NCBI GenBank assembly: GCA_030710605.1
Contig: CP092869.1
Coordinates: forward strand, 11,743,425 to 11,807,424
Origin: Cordylochernes scorpioides
Lineage: Eukaryota > Arthropoda > Arachnida > Pseudoscorpiones > Chernetidae
DNA length: 64,000 nucleotides
Direction of reading: 5' to 3'
The notes under the pieces are model-generated. The model worked only from the letters and a program-made list of their open reading frames with translations. It was not told where the DNA came from and made no database searches. Made by a program: the position numbers and the translations under genes. Below, one piece after another: positions 43,044-53,093 of this stretch; the first letter of the stretch is position 1, and each line of letters opens with the position of its first letter.

Positions 43044-43660
43044 GTTCCTGAACTCTTAAAAAATATAATATAAAATAACTTTTGAAAAATGGTAAAATCA
43101 ATTTTACTGCAAAGAACAAAGCCTAAACTATAATTTAATTGAGCAACGCCAGTAAATGCGCATGCGTAGTTTTCATTTAGGCATATTTTTATTGTAAGTA
43201 TTTAGCTTTTGTTGGTTTCTGCAATGTCATCATTTCAGCAAAGGGCAAATATTAAATTTTGTGTAAAATTAAGTCTTTCACAGAGACATTAGCATTAATG
43301 AATGAAGCTTATGAAGACGGAAAATTGTCACGAACGCAATTTTATTTCCTTATAAACATTTTAAAGATGGCCATAAAAACATCGCAGATGATTCGAGGTC
43401 AGGTCGGCCATTGAGGTCAACAATGGATCGCAATATTGAAAAGGTACGCGATTTAATTGTTGCTGATAAAAAATTACTATTGATAATATATCAGAAATAT
43501 TTGGAATTTCGTATGGTAGTTGCCAAAAAATTATTGGTGAACATTTAAACTTGAAAAAACTTTGTGGTTATTTTGTCCCACGATATTTAATAGATCAATA
43601 AAGAGAAACCAGATTATCAATTTACAAAGATTTAATTTGAACTGAAAATAATGATTCTTA
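43044..43660 (+). pseudogene. mariner transposase N-terminal fragment
   Basis: It contains the inner terminal-repeat part GTTCCTGAAC, an ATGAATGAAGCTTATGAAGACGG start and the helix-turn-helix region, with frameshifts relative to the 12409-13691 copy. It stops at ATGATTCTTA, where the Helitron begins. Confidence 0.8.
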
Positions 43661-44091
43661 TCTATCAACATATATAGTCACGACCGTCTTTCCTCAATTC
43701 CTCATGTCACGGATGCGCGCGCATCATCATTATGATCATTATATCATTATCTAATGATAATAATAATAATTATTATTATTATATTATTATTATTATTTTA
43801 TTATCAACATATATAGTCACGACCGTCTTTCCTCAATTCCTCATCGCTGTCACGGATGCGCGCGCATCATCATTATGATCATTATCTTCTATAGAAGCTT
43901 CTATCTTTATAATTATGTATATTTACAAAAAGTCAATTCGCTCGCGCCTCTAGCGGTGAAAATGAGGGGTAATACCAGCTGACCTAATGTACATGTAAAA
44001 TTTGGAGCGGGACGTTTCACAAGAGTGACATCCACGGCTCCAATTTATAATTGTAACAAATAGTATTTGAATAAAAACATTCAATCGGGTA

Positions 44092-44123
44092 AAACACGGG
44101 CGTTGCCCGGGTCATTCGGCTAG
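44092..44123 (+). repeat. Helitron 3' terminus (internal copy 1)
   Basis: CGGGTAAAACACGGGCGTTG then CCCGGGTCATTCGGCTAG: hairpin CGGGC/GCCCG followed by CTAG and T. Confidence 0.7.
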
Positions 44124-44472
44124 TTAATATATAGTCACGACCGTCTTTCCTCAATTCCTCATCGCTGTCACGGATGCGCGCGCATCATCATTATGATCAT
44201 TTTCATTATCTAATGATAATAATAATAATAATAATACTTATAAATGACTGCGGCGTATAATTATAAAGCTATACAAACAGTTTTACCGCATAAGTTTCTT
44301 TTTTATTTATGAAAAATCATTTTTAATTTCAAAGAGAAATATTTAATATTTCTAACTTTTGGATGACGTATGAAAAGGTTGAATACATGAAGAGTGATGG
44401 CCTATATATGAAGGGATGACGTATGGAAGGGTGAAAAATATGAAGAGTAATGGCGAACGGAAAAATAAAAGT

Positions 44473-44546
44473 GTCCAGGAGCGGGAATCGAACCCACAAC
44501 CTTCTGCTTACCGGGCAGGTGCCATGTCCACTAGGCTATCCTGGAC
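44473..44546 (-). tRNA. tRNA-like domain, array copy 1
   Basis: Acceptor TCCAGGA/TCCTGGA (7 bp), D stem GCC/GGC, loop CCGGTAA (GGT-like), T stem GTGGG/CCCGC and loop TTCGATT. The position before GGT is C rather than U. Box A TAGCCTAGTGG and box B are intact. Confidence 0.6.
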
Positions 44547-44908
44547 GTATTTCTCCGTTCGTAACTAATATTTAAACTGACTAATAATACTTATAAATGA
44601 CTGCGGCGTATAATTATAAAGCTATACAAACAGTTTTTTTTCCGTTCGCCATTGCTCTTCATATTTTTCACCCTTCCATACGTCATCCCTTCATATATAG
44701 ACCATCACTCTTCATGTATTCAGCCTTTTCATACGTCATCCAAAAGTTAGAAATATTAAATATTTCTCTTTGAAATTAAAAATGATTTTTCATAAATAAA
44801 AAAGAAACTTATGCGGTAAAACTGTTTGTATAGCTTTATAATTATACGCCGCAGTCATTTATAAGTATTATTATTCAGTTTAAATATTAGTTACGAACGG
44901 AGAAATAC

Positions 44909-44982
44909 GTCCAGGACAGCCTAGTGGACATGGCACCTGCCCGGTAAGCAGAAGGTTGTGGGTTCGATTCCCGCTCCTGGAC
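44909..44982 (+). tRNA. tRNA-like domain, array copy 2
   Basis: This is identical in plan to copy 1, on the opposite strand. It has ACAGCC for ATAGCC in box A. Confidence 0.6.
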
Positions 44983-45261
44983 ACTTTTATTTATCCGTTC
45001 GCCATTACTCTTCATATTTTTCACCCTTCCATACGTCATCCCTTCATATATAGACCATCACTCTTCATGTATTCAACCTTTTCATACGCCATCCAAAAGT
45101 TAGAAATATTAAATATTTCTCTTTGAAATTAAAAATGATTTTTCATAAATAAAAAAGAAACTTATGCGGTAAAACTGTTTGTATAGCTTTATAATTATAC
45201 GCCGCAGTCATTTATAAGTATTATTAGTCAGTTTAAATATTAGTTACGAACGGAGAAATAC

Positions 45262-45335
45262 GTCCAGGATAGCCTAGTGGACATGGCACCTGCCCGGTAA
45301 GCAGAAGGTTGTGGGTTCGATTCCCGCTCCTGGAC
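45262..45335 (+). tRNA. tRNA-like domain, array copy 3
   Basis: It has the same sequence as copy 1 across the acceptor, anticodon and T arms, with intact box A and box B. Confidence 0.6.
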
Positions 45336-45612
45336 ACTTTTATTTTTCCGTACGCCATTACTCTTCATATTTTCACCCTTCCATACGTCATCCCTTCATA
45401 TATAGACCATCACTCTTCATGTATTCAACCTTTTCATACGCCATCCAAAAGTTAGAAATATTAAATATTTCTCTTTGAAATTAAAAATGATTTTTCATAA
45501 ATAAAAAGAAACTTATGCGGTAAAACTGTTTGTATAGCTTTATAATTATACGCCGCAGTCATTTATAAGTATTATTAGTCAGTTTAAATATTAGTTACGA
45601 ACGGAGAAATAC

Positions 45613-45686
45613 GTCCAGGATAGCCTAGTGGACATGGCACCTGCCCGGTAAGCAGAAGGTTGTGGGTTCGATTCCCGCTCCTGGAC
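45613..45686 (+). tRNA. tRNA-like domain, array copy 4
   Basis: The sequence is the same as copy 3, about 351 bp further on. Confidence 0.6.
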
Positions 45687-46196
45687 ACTTTTATTTTTCC
45701 GTTCGCCATTACTCTTCATGTTTTTCACCCTTTCATACGTCATCCCTTCATATATAGACCATCACTCTTCATGTATTCAACCTTTTCATACGTCATCCAA
45801 AAGTTAGAAATATTAAATATTTCTCTTTGAAATTAAAAATGATTTTTAAATAAATAAAAAAGAAACTTATGCGGTAAAACTGTTTGTATAGCTTTATAAT
45901 AATAATAATTATTATATTATTATTATTATTTTATTATTAATATATAGTCACGACCGTCTTTCCTCAATTCCTCATCACTGTCACAGATGCGCGCGCATCA
46001 TCATTATGATCATTATCTTCTATAGAAGCTTCTATCTTTATAATTATGTATATTTACAAAAAGTCAATTCGCTCGCGCCTCTAGCGGACCTAATGTACAT
46101 GTAAAGTTTGGAGCGGGACGTTTCACAAGAGTGACATCCACGGCTCCAATTTATAATTGTAACAAATAGTATTGGAATAAAAACATTCAATCGGGT

Positions 46197-46229
46197 AAAA
46201 CACGGGCGTTGCCCGGGTCATTCGTCTAG
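46197..46229 (+). repeat. Helitron 3' terminus (internal copy 2)
   Basis: GGGTAAAACACGGGCGTTGC then CCGGGTCATTCGTCTAG. Directly after it, TATATATATAAAAATGAATG, a common Helitron 5' sequence, begins the next copy. Confidence 0.7.
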
Positions 46230-46399
46230 TATATATATAAAAATGAATGTCTGTGTGTGTGTGACAATTAACAATTAAAAATTATTTATTGTCTTCTAGA
46301 CAATTTTACACAATTTCAATCAAAAAAGAGAGAGCGAAATATATTACATAATGCAAGAAAGAAAGAAAGAAAATATATACATATATGAAAACATATATA

Positions 46400-49300
46400 T
46401 TACATGATGATAATGGGAGATGATGGAAGGAATCCTCGACGCTGGAGGGTCCTGGACCAGGCGATGAGCGGGTCCTCCACCGCTTCTCCGAGCCCAACCT
46501 GGACAAAGTAGCGATAAATTCGCAACTTTGCCGACGCCAGGATGGAAAGGGCGTCGTCCTCAAGGCCGAACCCGCCGAAGATCCAAGCCTGAAAATAAGG
46601 GGGCCGCCCTATGATGTTAAAGGCCTCTCTAATGAGAGGCCTGATGGAGGGACAGCACCAGTAACGGTGGCTGAGGGAGCGGTCGATGGACCCGCAGGCA
46701 GGACAGGAGGGGCCGACCGAGGCAGGATGGGCCGGATGGGGAAGGGCGTGGAAGGCCAACTTGAGGGCCGCGTCGGCCTCGTGGCCCGAGAAGGCGCAGC
46801 GCCGCAGCAAGGCCCAGTCGATCCTAGATCGTGGTGGACCGATGGTGGGCGACCATCTCGAGGTAAACCTTGAGATGGGCGTGGCGGTGAGGCGCGGGCG
46901 ATCCAAGGCCCGTCGGGCCGATCGGGTCGTGAGGCCGTTGAGGAAAGGCGTAGCCGTCCCTCGCAGCACCACGGCCGCAGCTAGGGAGCTAGATGAAGGC
47001 GTGGACTCCGCCCCGAAGCCCACGGCGTTCTCGGAGGTCAGCCTCTGACAGAAGGCGCCCAGGGTCGCGGCGTCAGCCAGGGCCGAGCGCGTTGGGCGGG
47101 CGATGAGATGTTCCTCCACGATGAGGTCCCGGACTCGTACTCCGCGCCAGCGGGCGGGGGCCAGAAGGTCGGGAGGGCGGAGGAACCGGCAGCCGCCGAT
47201 GATGGGGAGGTCCAGCAGCTGAGCCGTGGGGAGCGCCCGGTGGTTGAGGCCCAGGATGTTGGAGGCCTCCTCCCACAGCTTCTGCAGCCGGAGACGGCGG
47301 GGCTGGAGACGGGTGCCGTCTGGTGGAGGGTGGATCCAGGCCTCACCGCTTTCTGCCAGCCAGCTGAAGGCATTTCTGCCCCCGCGGAGCGCGACCTGCA
47401 CCCCCTTGAGGCAGGCGAGCTGGAGCTGGGTCGCGAGGTCGAGGAGGCCGAGGCCTCCGATGGCAACTGGCCTCGTCATGACATCGGCGGGAAGCCACGC
47501 CGTGTGGTCCTGTCCCCAGACGAATCTCGCCAGTCGGGCCTGCAGCTTGGCGATGGTCGGGGGTGATGGTAGGTAGCCATGCAGGTGGTGCTGGATGACA
47601 GAGCCCACCAGCGTGTTCGCCGCTCTTGTTCGCCCGACGAGGGAGCGGCCGCGGGTGAAGGGCGTCCATCTGCGGCAGGCAGTCTCCAGGAGGGCTAGGA
47701 GATGCTGCTCCCGGTGGGCGACGGTGCTCCTGGGGGCGATGTCGAGCCCGAGGACCCTGATGGAGGTGGTCGACCAGGAGGCGCCGAGAGGGGAGTCGCC
47801 GCGGTTGCGCCAGGCGCCGCACCAGAGGCCAGCGCTCTTCCGGATGTTCACGCCAACCCCGGAGGCCTGCCTGTACTTTTCGAAGACGGTCGCCACCCGT
47901 TCGAAGTCTCCATCGCGATGGAATAGGAGGACGATGTCGTCGGCGTAGGCGATGACATTGCCCACGCCGAGGGTCAACTCCAGGCGACGTAGCAGCGGCC
48001 CCGTGGCGATGCTGAAGAGTGCGGCACTCACGGCGCAACCCTGTCTTAGGCCGTTGAGGAGGGGGAAGGCGGTGGTGTAGAAGCCTCCGGCCCGGATGGT
48101 GGCGTCCGCCCCGGCGTAGAGGATGTTAATCCAGGCCCTGAAGGCCGGCGGGAGGCGGAGGGACGTTAGCAGGGACTCCAAGAAGCCGCGGTCTAGTGAG
48201 TCAAAGGCGGACTCCGGGTCTACGCCCATGACGGCCAGCGGCAAGACCAGGGCGGTGGCCTCCTCGACGGTGTCCTTCACTATGGCGATATTCCATGACA
48301 GGGACCTCCCGGGGACGGCGTAAGTCTGGCATTCCGGCACAAGGGTCCGCAGGTGGGGCTTGAGGCGCCGGTGAAGGATGGCGGCCAGGACCCTGTAGTC
48401 GGCCGAGGGTAGCGCGACGGGCCTGTAGCCGTCAAGGCCGCGACCTCCGCGGGCCTTGGGCACGAGGCAGATGGAGCTGCGCCGCGTCGACGGAGGCAGG
48501 GCACCGCGGAGCCGTGATGCCGCGAACACCCGGGCCAGAGCTTTCGCGAAGAAGTCCTCGCTGAAGGCAACGAGGAGCTCGCACGGCAAGCCGTCCCAGC
48601 CGGGGGCCTTTCCGCGAGGGAGGTGCTCGATGGCGTGGGCGATCTCGCTGGGGCTGATGTCTGGCCGGTGGAGAGGGTCCTCCTCGCTCAGCTCGCGGGT
48701 GGTGGTGGTGGGCGCGCTGCTGGCGATGAAGGCGGCTCCCGCTGCTGGATCGCTGGTGGGACGGGCGAAGCGGGGCTGGAAGGTCGCGAACGCCCTCCGC
48801 CGAAGCTCGGGGCCCTCGATGATGTTATCCTGCTCGTCCCTGATGACGCTGACCGGGCGTCGGAGGCGGATGGCGCGCGCCAGGTCCGGCAGCGACGGGT
48901 AGTCGGCCCGGATGGAGGAGGCCTCGAGCTGCGCCGCGATGTAACGTCTCGCCCTGTAGACATAGCTGTCGCTGGCAGCGTGGCGCGGGTCGTGCAGGGA
49001 TCTGGCCTCCGCCAGCAGCCCCGCCTTGATGGTGGCCCGCCTATCCCAAAAGGTCCCGTCGTCGTCATCGTGCGCTGTGTCTTCCTCCAACTCCCGGATG
49101 TAGCCAGCCAGATGTTCGAGAGCAAGGCCCGAGCGGAGCATCGCGGCCAAGCGAGGCTGGGTGGGGGAGGAGACGGCGGTGTTGGGCGGGCCCACCTGGA
49201 GCCGCACGAGGCGGTGGTCCGAGAGGTTGTAGTGACTGGTCGCGTAGATGGACACGCGATCCAGGACTCCAGCAGGGACGAGGATCCGGTCCAGGCGGCT

Positions 49301-49876
49301 GGATTCGACTTGGTCGCCGTGCCTGGCGACTCTGGTGGGCAGGTGGGCGGCGTCGAACTGGGTGGCCACGTCGACCAGCGCGGCCAGGTTCAGAAGAGCG
49401 GCGAGGACATCCGACGATGATGATGATGAGGGGCCCCGATCCCTGATGTTAAAATCGCCGATGATCCAGCAGGCCCCCTCCTCCTCCTGTGCCGCTGTCG
49501 CCGCCAGGAGCTCCAGTTGCCGGTTTCTCTCCCGGGGTTCATGCGCCAGATGAACGGCGATGGCCGTCATCTCCTCGCCGTGGACATCTATGGTTGCCAA
49601 GGCGATGTGGCCCGGCCACAGGACGCGCTGCTGTATCACGGCTACGCCTGGCCCGAAGACGCAGGCGAGTCCGGATCCCGAGATGGCTACGGGATGGGCC
49701 AATACAACAGCGTTGTAGCCGAGGCAGAGGTCTTGGCCGCTGCCCAGATAAAATGCGTTTGTCTCCTGGACAAACGCGATGTCCACGTGATGTTGCCTGA
49801 GGAAATGACAAAGGGCAAGGCTCTTCCCCCGAGTGGCGAGCCCACGCGCGTTGATGGTGGCGACGCGGTGGTTCAT
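46400..49876 (-). CDS. LINE ORF2: endonuclease-reverse transcriptase (1158 aa)
   Basis: Residues 1-235 form an apurinic-type endonuclease (NARGLATRGK, VQETNAFYLG, GDFNIRDRG, SDHRLV). Residues about 400-700 are the reverse transcriptase (KAPGWDGLPCELL, LDGYRPVALP, TYAVPGRSLSWN, AYADDIVLLF with the catalytic Asp pair near 640). Near residue 1060 a Cys/His motif, CPACGSIDRSLSHRYWCC, matches the C-terminal zinc motif of such LINEs. The frame is uninterrupted over its full length, so a working enzyme is possible. It nicks target DNA and copies the element RNA in place. It starts 12 bp after the ORF1 stop. Confidence 0.92.
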   Translation of the reverse strand: MNHRVATINARGLATRGKSLALCHFLRQHHVDIAFVQETNAFYLGSGQDLCLGYNAVVLAHPVAISGSGLACVFGPGVAVIQQRVLWPGHIALATIDVHGEEMTAIAVHLAHEPRERNRQLELLAATAAQEEEGACWIIGDFNIRDRGPSSSSSSDVLAALLNLAALVDVATQFDAAHLPTRVARHGDQVESSRLDRILVPAGVLDRVSIYATSHYNLSDHRLVRLQVGPPNTAVSSPTQPRLAAMLRSGLALEHLAGYIRELEEDTAHDDDDGTFWDRRATIKAGLLAEARSLHDPRHAASDSYVYRARRYIAAQLEASSIRADYPSLPDLARAIRLRRPVSVIRDEQDNIIEGPELRRRAFATFQPRFARPTSDPAAGAAFIASSAPTTTTRELSEEDPLHRPDISPSEIAHAIEHLPRGKAPGWDGLPCELLVAFSEDFFAKALARVFAASRLRGALPPSTRRSSICLVPKARGGRGLDGYRPVALPSADYRVLAAILHRRLKPHLRTLVPECQTYAVPGRSLSWNIAIVKDTVEEATALVLPLAVMGVDPESAFDSLDRGFLESLLTSLRLPPAFRAWINILYAGADATIRAGGFYTTAFPLLNGLRQGCAVSAALFSIATGPLLRRLELTLGVGNVIAYADDIVLLFHRDGDFERVATVFEKYRQASGVGVNIRKSAGLWCGAWRNRGDSPLGASWSTTSIRVLGLDIAPRSTVAHREQHLLALLETACRRWTPFTRGRSLVGRTRAANTLVGSVIQHHLHGYLPSPPTIAKLQARLARFVWGQDHTAWLPADVMTRPVAIGGLGLLDLATQLQLACLKGVQVALRGGRNAFSWLAESGEAWIHPPPDGTRLQPRRLRLQKLWEEASNILGLNHRALPTAQLLDLPIIGGCRFLRPPDLLAPARWRGVRVRDLIVEEHLIARPTRSALADAATLGAFCQRLTSENAVGFGAESTPSSSSLAAAVVLRGTATPFLNGLTTRSARRALDRPRLTATPISRFTSRWSPTIGPPRSRIDWALLRRCAFSGHEADAALKLAFHALPHPAHPASVGPSCPACGSIDRSLSHRYWCCPSIRPLIREAFNIIGRPPYFQAWIFGGFGLEDDALSILASAKLRIYRYFVQVGLGEAVEDPLIAWSRTLQRRGFLPSSPIIIM

Positions 49877-49888
49877 TTGCGCTGTAGG

Positions 49889-51159
49889 TCACGCAGCACC
49901 CTCCTGGTCTTCTGGAGGGTCTTGCGTGGGCAGCGTGGGCGCTAGCCTCTTCATGGTGGTTTCAGAGGTGAGGAGCTGCTGTGCGTCCTTGCAGTTAAGG
50001 CCGGGCAGCTTGTCCCAGTCGATGGAAAGGGTGGGGGTCTCCTCGATGTGCTTCAGCAGCTGTTTGAGCGCGGATTCTCCCCGGGCAGGCGTGGAGGGAG
50101 GTGAGGTCAGCTTCTCCACCGACATCTCGTGGTCGAGCGTAGAGATGCGAGGCTCGGGGGGCCGCGGGGCAGCCAGGGAAGCAGGGTGGGCAGCAGGGGC
50201 GGGGTGGGTGAGATCCATCTGTTCGGCAGGCTGGTGTGCCGAGGGGATCGCCTGAGCCTCGGTTGAAGTCTTCGCAGGTTGGACAGGGGACGCCGGTGTT
50301 GCGGGCGCAGGTGCCGGCTTCCTTGGCCGCTGAGGAGGAGAGAGGGGGGGCCTTGCGTCGGTGGGAGACGTTGCTTGCCTGGGGCTGCTGTTCCCTTGCC
50401 TGGCGAGCGCTGGGCAGTTGGCTCTGCGGTGGCCCTGTTTACCGCATTTGGAACACTTGATTCCAAAAGAGAGGAAGGCCGACAGGGTGTCTCCCTTGGA
50501 CTGGATGGTCAGTCGGGTGGGCAGCGTCTCCAGCCTTACGCCCTCGCGGAGCAGGATGAACGCCTCCCGGCGGCCGTCGGTGAAGGTGAACTCCCCCATT
50601 TTGACCAGGATGGGGGCGATGGAGGTGACCCTCCCAAATTGGCCCAGGGCGGTCACGATGGTGCTGTCACAAAGCCGGACAGGTTGGCCACGACTATGCG
50701 CTCCGCCCTCTTGCGGAAGGGGAAGACCTTGAGGGACGTTCCCTCGATCTCCAGGCCGTCCGCGACCAGACGGTTCACAAGGTCCTTGCTCTCGAGGCCC
50801 ACGATGTAGTGTCCGTTCATTCTATTGAACTGCGTGATGCCTCTTGGCCCCCCGAGTAGCGTGCTCATTGCCTTGAGGTAGAGGTAGTCCGGGATGTCTG
50901 GGCACAGCTCCACGAAGACGTAGTTCTCGTGGTTGGTTGTGGCCTGCCTCGCCTTGGCGGCAGCGATGTTGGCGCGTGTCGCCTTGATCTCCTGAGGCGG
51001 CACTGCTCTCGGCCCTAGTGGCCGCTTCCGCTGCTGGGAGCTGCGCTGCTCTCCAGGCTTGTTGGGATGCCTTGCAGCGTGCTCAGGTGATGTAGAGCCG
51101 CGGCGCCTCTTCTTGCCCTTCACGACTGTGTAGCCGTCGTTGGCGTCCACCTCCGCCAT
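49889..51159 (-). pseudogene. LINE ORF1 (gag-like, CCHC), split by a frameshift
   Basis: The first part (51159-50653, 168 aa) is basic and Lys/Arg-rich at its start. The second part (50656-49889, 255 aa) has CSKCGKQGHRRANC, a CCHC zinc knuckle, followed by a Pro/Ala-rich tail. They overlap by 4 bases (ATGA). A single-base shift near 50690-50700 would join them, so the original was one ORF of roughly 420 residues or more. The frame is also open upstream to about 51480 without an ATG, so the true start is unclear. Coupled translation through ATGA is an alternative to a mutation. Confidence 0.75.
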
Positions 51160-51929
51160 CTCGCTGTCGGCCCAGTTGAGCGAGGCCGGGCTAGCTGGAG
51201 TTGCGCTGGTCGTAGCAGCAGTCTTCGGCGCCGTGACGTCACCACGCGCGGCGGCCAGATTTACATGCTTAGCGCCTTCCGGCAGATTTGCATATTTTTG
51301 AAATTCAGAAGATTTTTCCTTATATTTGTTCTCAATTCCGTTTTTCAGGGATATCTCCTCACCTGGTTGAGACAGGATGCTGGGCCTTTCAGGCAGAGCC
51401 TGGGCTACCTTTCGGTACCGAATTCGGCATATTAATCGACATCCATACGCACTCCAGAGGCGAAAACGGCGGAGCTCTCAAAAGCGTGGCCGCACGCCCG
51501 AGTGAGTGTGTGTGTGTGTTCTCTATAGATTCAAAAACCATACATCCAATCGCCGTGAAATTTTGGGATATTATTAGGTATATCTCCGGAAAGGTTTTCG
51601 ATAAACAATTTCTTGAATATCTTGAATATCCTTAGAGTTATTTGCAGATTTGTGGCTTTAACTCGCAAGCAGCGCCACCTTGCGACGGAGATAGGCTTAG
51701 GTCTGCCCCCCCCCCCTGTCGAGAGAATGTAATCTTCCGGCCGCCGGCCGGATGGACAGTCCAAGTTCCCACCGACCAATGAGAGGGATCAAGAGGTCCT
51801 GACGCGCGGGGGCAGAGTTGTTGACACAGCTGTGCCAAGTAGACAAGAAAAAAGCCTCGCGGGTGACCTCTGGGAACCTCGTCCATCTTCCATAAACGAC
51901 CATGATTTTATTCAACTTATCGAGTATTT

Positions 51930-53050
51930 TTCAAGGGACCGGGAAAAAATGTTCACTAGATAAAACGATGATTTTGTAATGAAGAAAATTAGGAACGACA
52001 AAATTCCGGATGACACGGCACACAGGGACCGGGAAAAAATGATCACTTTATCGAGAGATTCAAATTTACAAGTTTCAAAGGGATATTATTAGGTATATCC
52101 CCGGGAAGGTTTTTGAAAAATAATTTCTTGAATATCTTGAATATCCTTAGAGTTATTTGCAGATTTGTAGATTTAACTCTCAAGCAGCGCCACCATTGCG
52201 ACGATGATAACAAGTTTTTTTATCTATAAGTTTTATTATCACTAAGTTTATTATCCTAAAGATTATTCATCAAAAGTAAGATTATTTCAGGATGACACGG
52301 CAATTTATTTGAGACAAGAATAATGATACAATTCAAGGCGAAGATACTATTCCTTTAACTTCCAATTACCGAGGGAACCAATTAATATTGATTTTATTCA
52401 ACTTATCGAGTATTTTTCAAGGGACCGGGGAAAAAGTGTTCACTAGATAAAACGATGATTTTGTAATGAAGAAAATTAGGAAAGACAAAATTCAGGATGA
52501 CACGGCACACAGGGACCGGAATAAATGTTCACTTTATCGAGCGATTCAAATTTACGAGTTTCAAATTATCAAAATATATCTTTTTTTTTTATAAGTTTAT
52601 AGAGAATTGTTTAAACAAATGTTCGTTAGACAAACCTTTACTTGGGTAAAACCTCGGGCGAAGCCGGGTACATCCGCTAGATAAAACGATGATTTTGTAA
52701 TGTAGAAAATTAGGAACGACAAAATTCAGGATGACACGGCACACAGGGACCGGGAAAAAATGATCACTTTATCGAGAGATTCAAATTTACGAGTTTCAAA
52801 TTAACAAAATCAACTTATCGCGTATTTTTCAAGGGACCGGGAAAAAATGTTCACTATATAAAACGATGATTTTGTAATGTTGAAAATTAGGAAAGACAAA
52901 ATTCAGGATGACACGGCACACAGGGACCGGGAAAAAATGATCACTTTATCGAGAGATTCAAATTTACGAGTTTAAAATTATCAAAATATATCTATTCTTT
53001 TTTTATAAGTTTATAGAGAATTGTTTTAACAAATGTTCGTTAGACAAACC
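51930..53050 (+). repeat. Internal repeats of the Helitron 3' half
   Basis: The blocks GGGACCGGGAAAAAATG, TAAAACGATGATTTTGTAATG and CAGGATGACACGGCACACAG recur at about 51940, 52420, 52680 and 52830. The copies differ by small indels. One extra Helitron end (52680) lies between them, so a partial duplication of the 3' end is likely. Confidence 0.75.
52650..52680 (+). repeat. Helitron 3' terminus (internal copy 3)
   Basis: Hairpin CCTCGGGCGAAGCCGGG then TACATCCGCTAG. It is followed by A rather than T. Confidence 0.65.
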
Positions 53051-53057
53051 TTTACTC

Positions 53058-53093
53058 GGGTAAAACCCGGGCGAAGCCGGGTACGTCCGCTAG
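53058..53093 (+). repeat. Helitron 3' terminus (outermost)
   Basis: ACCCGGGCGAAGCCGGGT, then ACGTCCGCTAG and T. The mariner sequence resumes at 53094. Confidence 0.8.

Larger units (their letters stand above)
44235..45900 (+). repeat. Array of tRNA-like fold-back repeats
   Basis: It consists of one inverted unit (44235-44575) followed by direct units of about 350 bp to 45900. Every unit has the arm TATAAATGACTGCGGCGTAT, AAAGCTATACAAACAGTTTT and CATAAGTTTCTTTTTTATTT. Four units carry a tRNA-like domain, and one segment near 44640 is a tRNA-less deletion. (TAA)n-like repeats border both ends (about 44213-44235 and 45900-45942). The arms differ from those of the 20-kb family but the tRNA part and the CGTTCG border are shared. 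Confidence 0.8.
46264..51505 (-). mobile_element. L1/Tx1-type LINE in a TG microsatellite
   Basis: A GC-rich 5.2-kb block has two ORFs in tandem on the minus strand, an AT-rich 3' tail (46264-46399) and (TG)n on both sides (about 46247-46263 and 51506-51519). Flanking Helitron sequence resumes after the microsatellite (TTCTCTATAGATTC). Group L1/Tx1 is suggested by TYAVPGRS in the reverse transcriptase, the N-terminal endonuclease and a CCHC ORF1. Some Tx1-group LINEs are known to insert in microsatellites or RNA genes, so targeting of (TG/CA)n is plausible. Confidence 0.85.
43661..53093 (+). mobile_element. Helitron cluster (9.4 kb)
   Basis: The insertion begins TCTATC after A (43660) and ends CTAG before T (53094), the 5'-TC...CTRR-3' ends and A/T target typical of Helitrons. 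Before the final CTAG, ACCCGGGCGAAGCCGGGT forms the terminal hairpin. Three further hairpin plus CTAG ends lie inside (44123, 46229, 52680), so it is a nest or a chain of non-autonomous copies. No Rep/helicase gene is present. Its cargo is the tRNA-like array and the LINE. Confidence 0.75.

Noticed and set aside
44473..45686. tRNA-like copies as working tRNA-Thr genes
   Set aside because: C at position 33, location inside fold-back repeats, and matching copies in other repeats argue for repeat components. Listed with that caveat.
47038..49945. Many ORFs on both strands across the LINE
   Set aside because: They are shadows of the GC-rich 1158-codon ORF2, where stops are rare in all frames.
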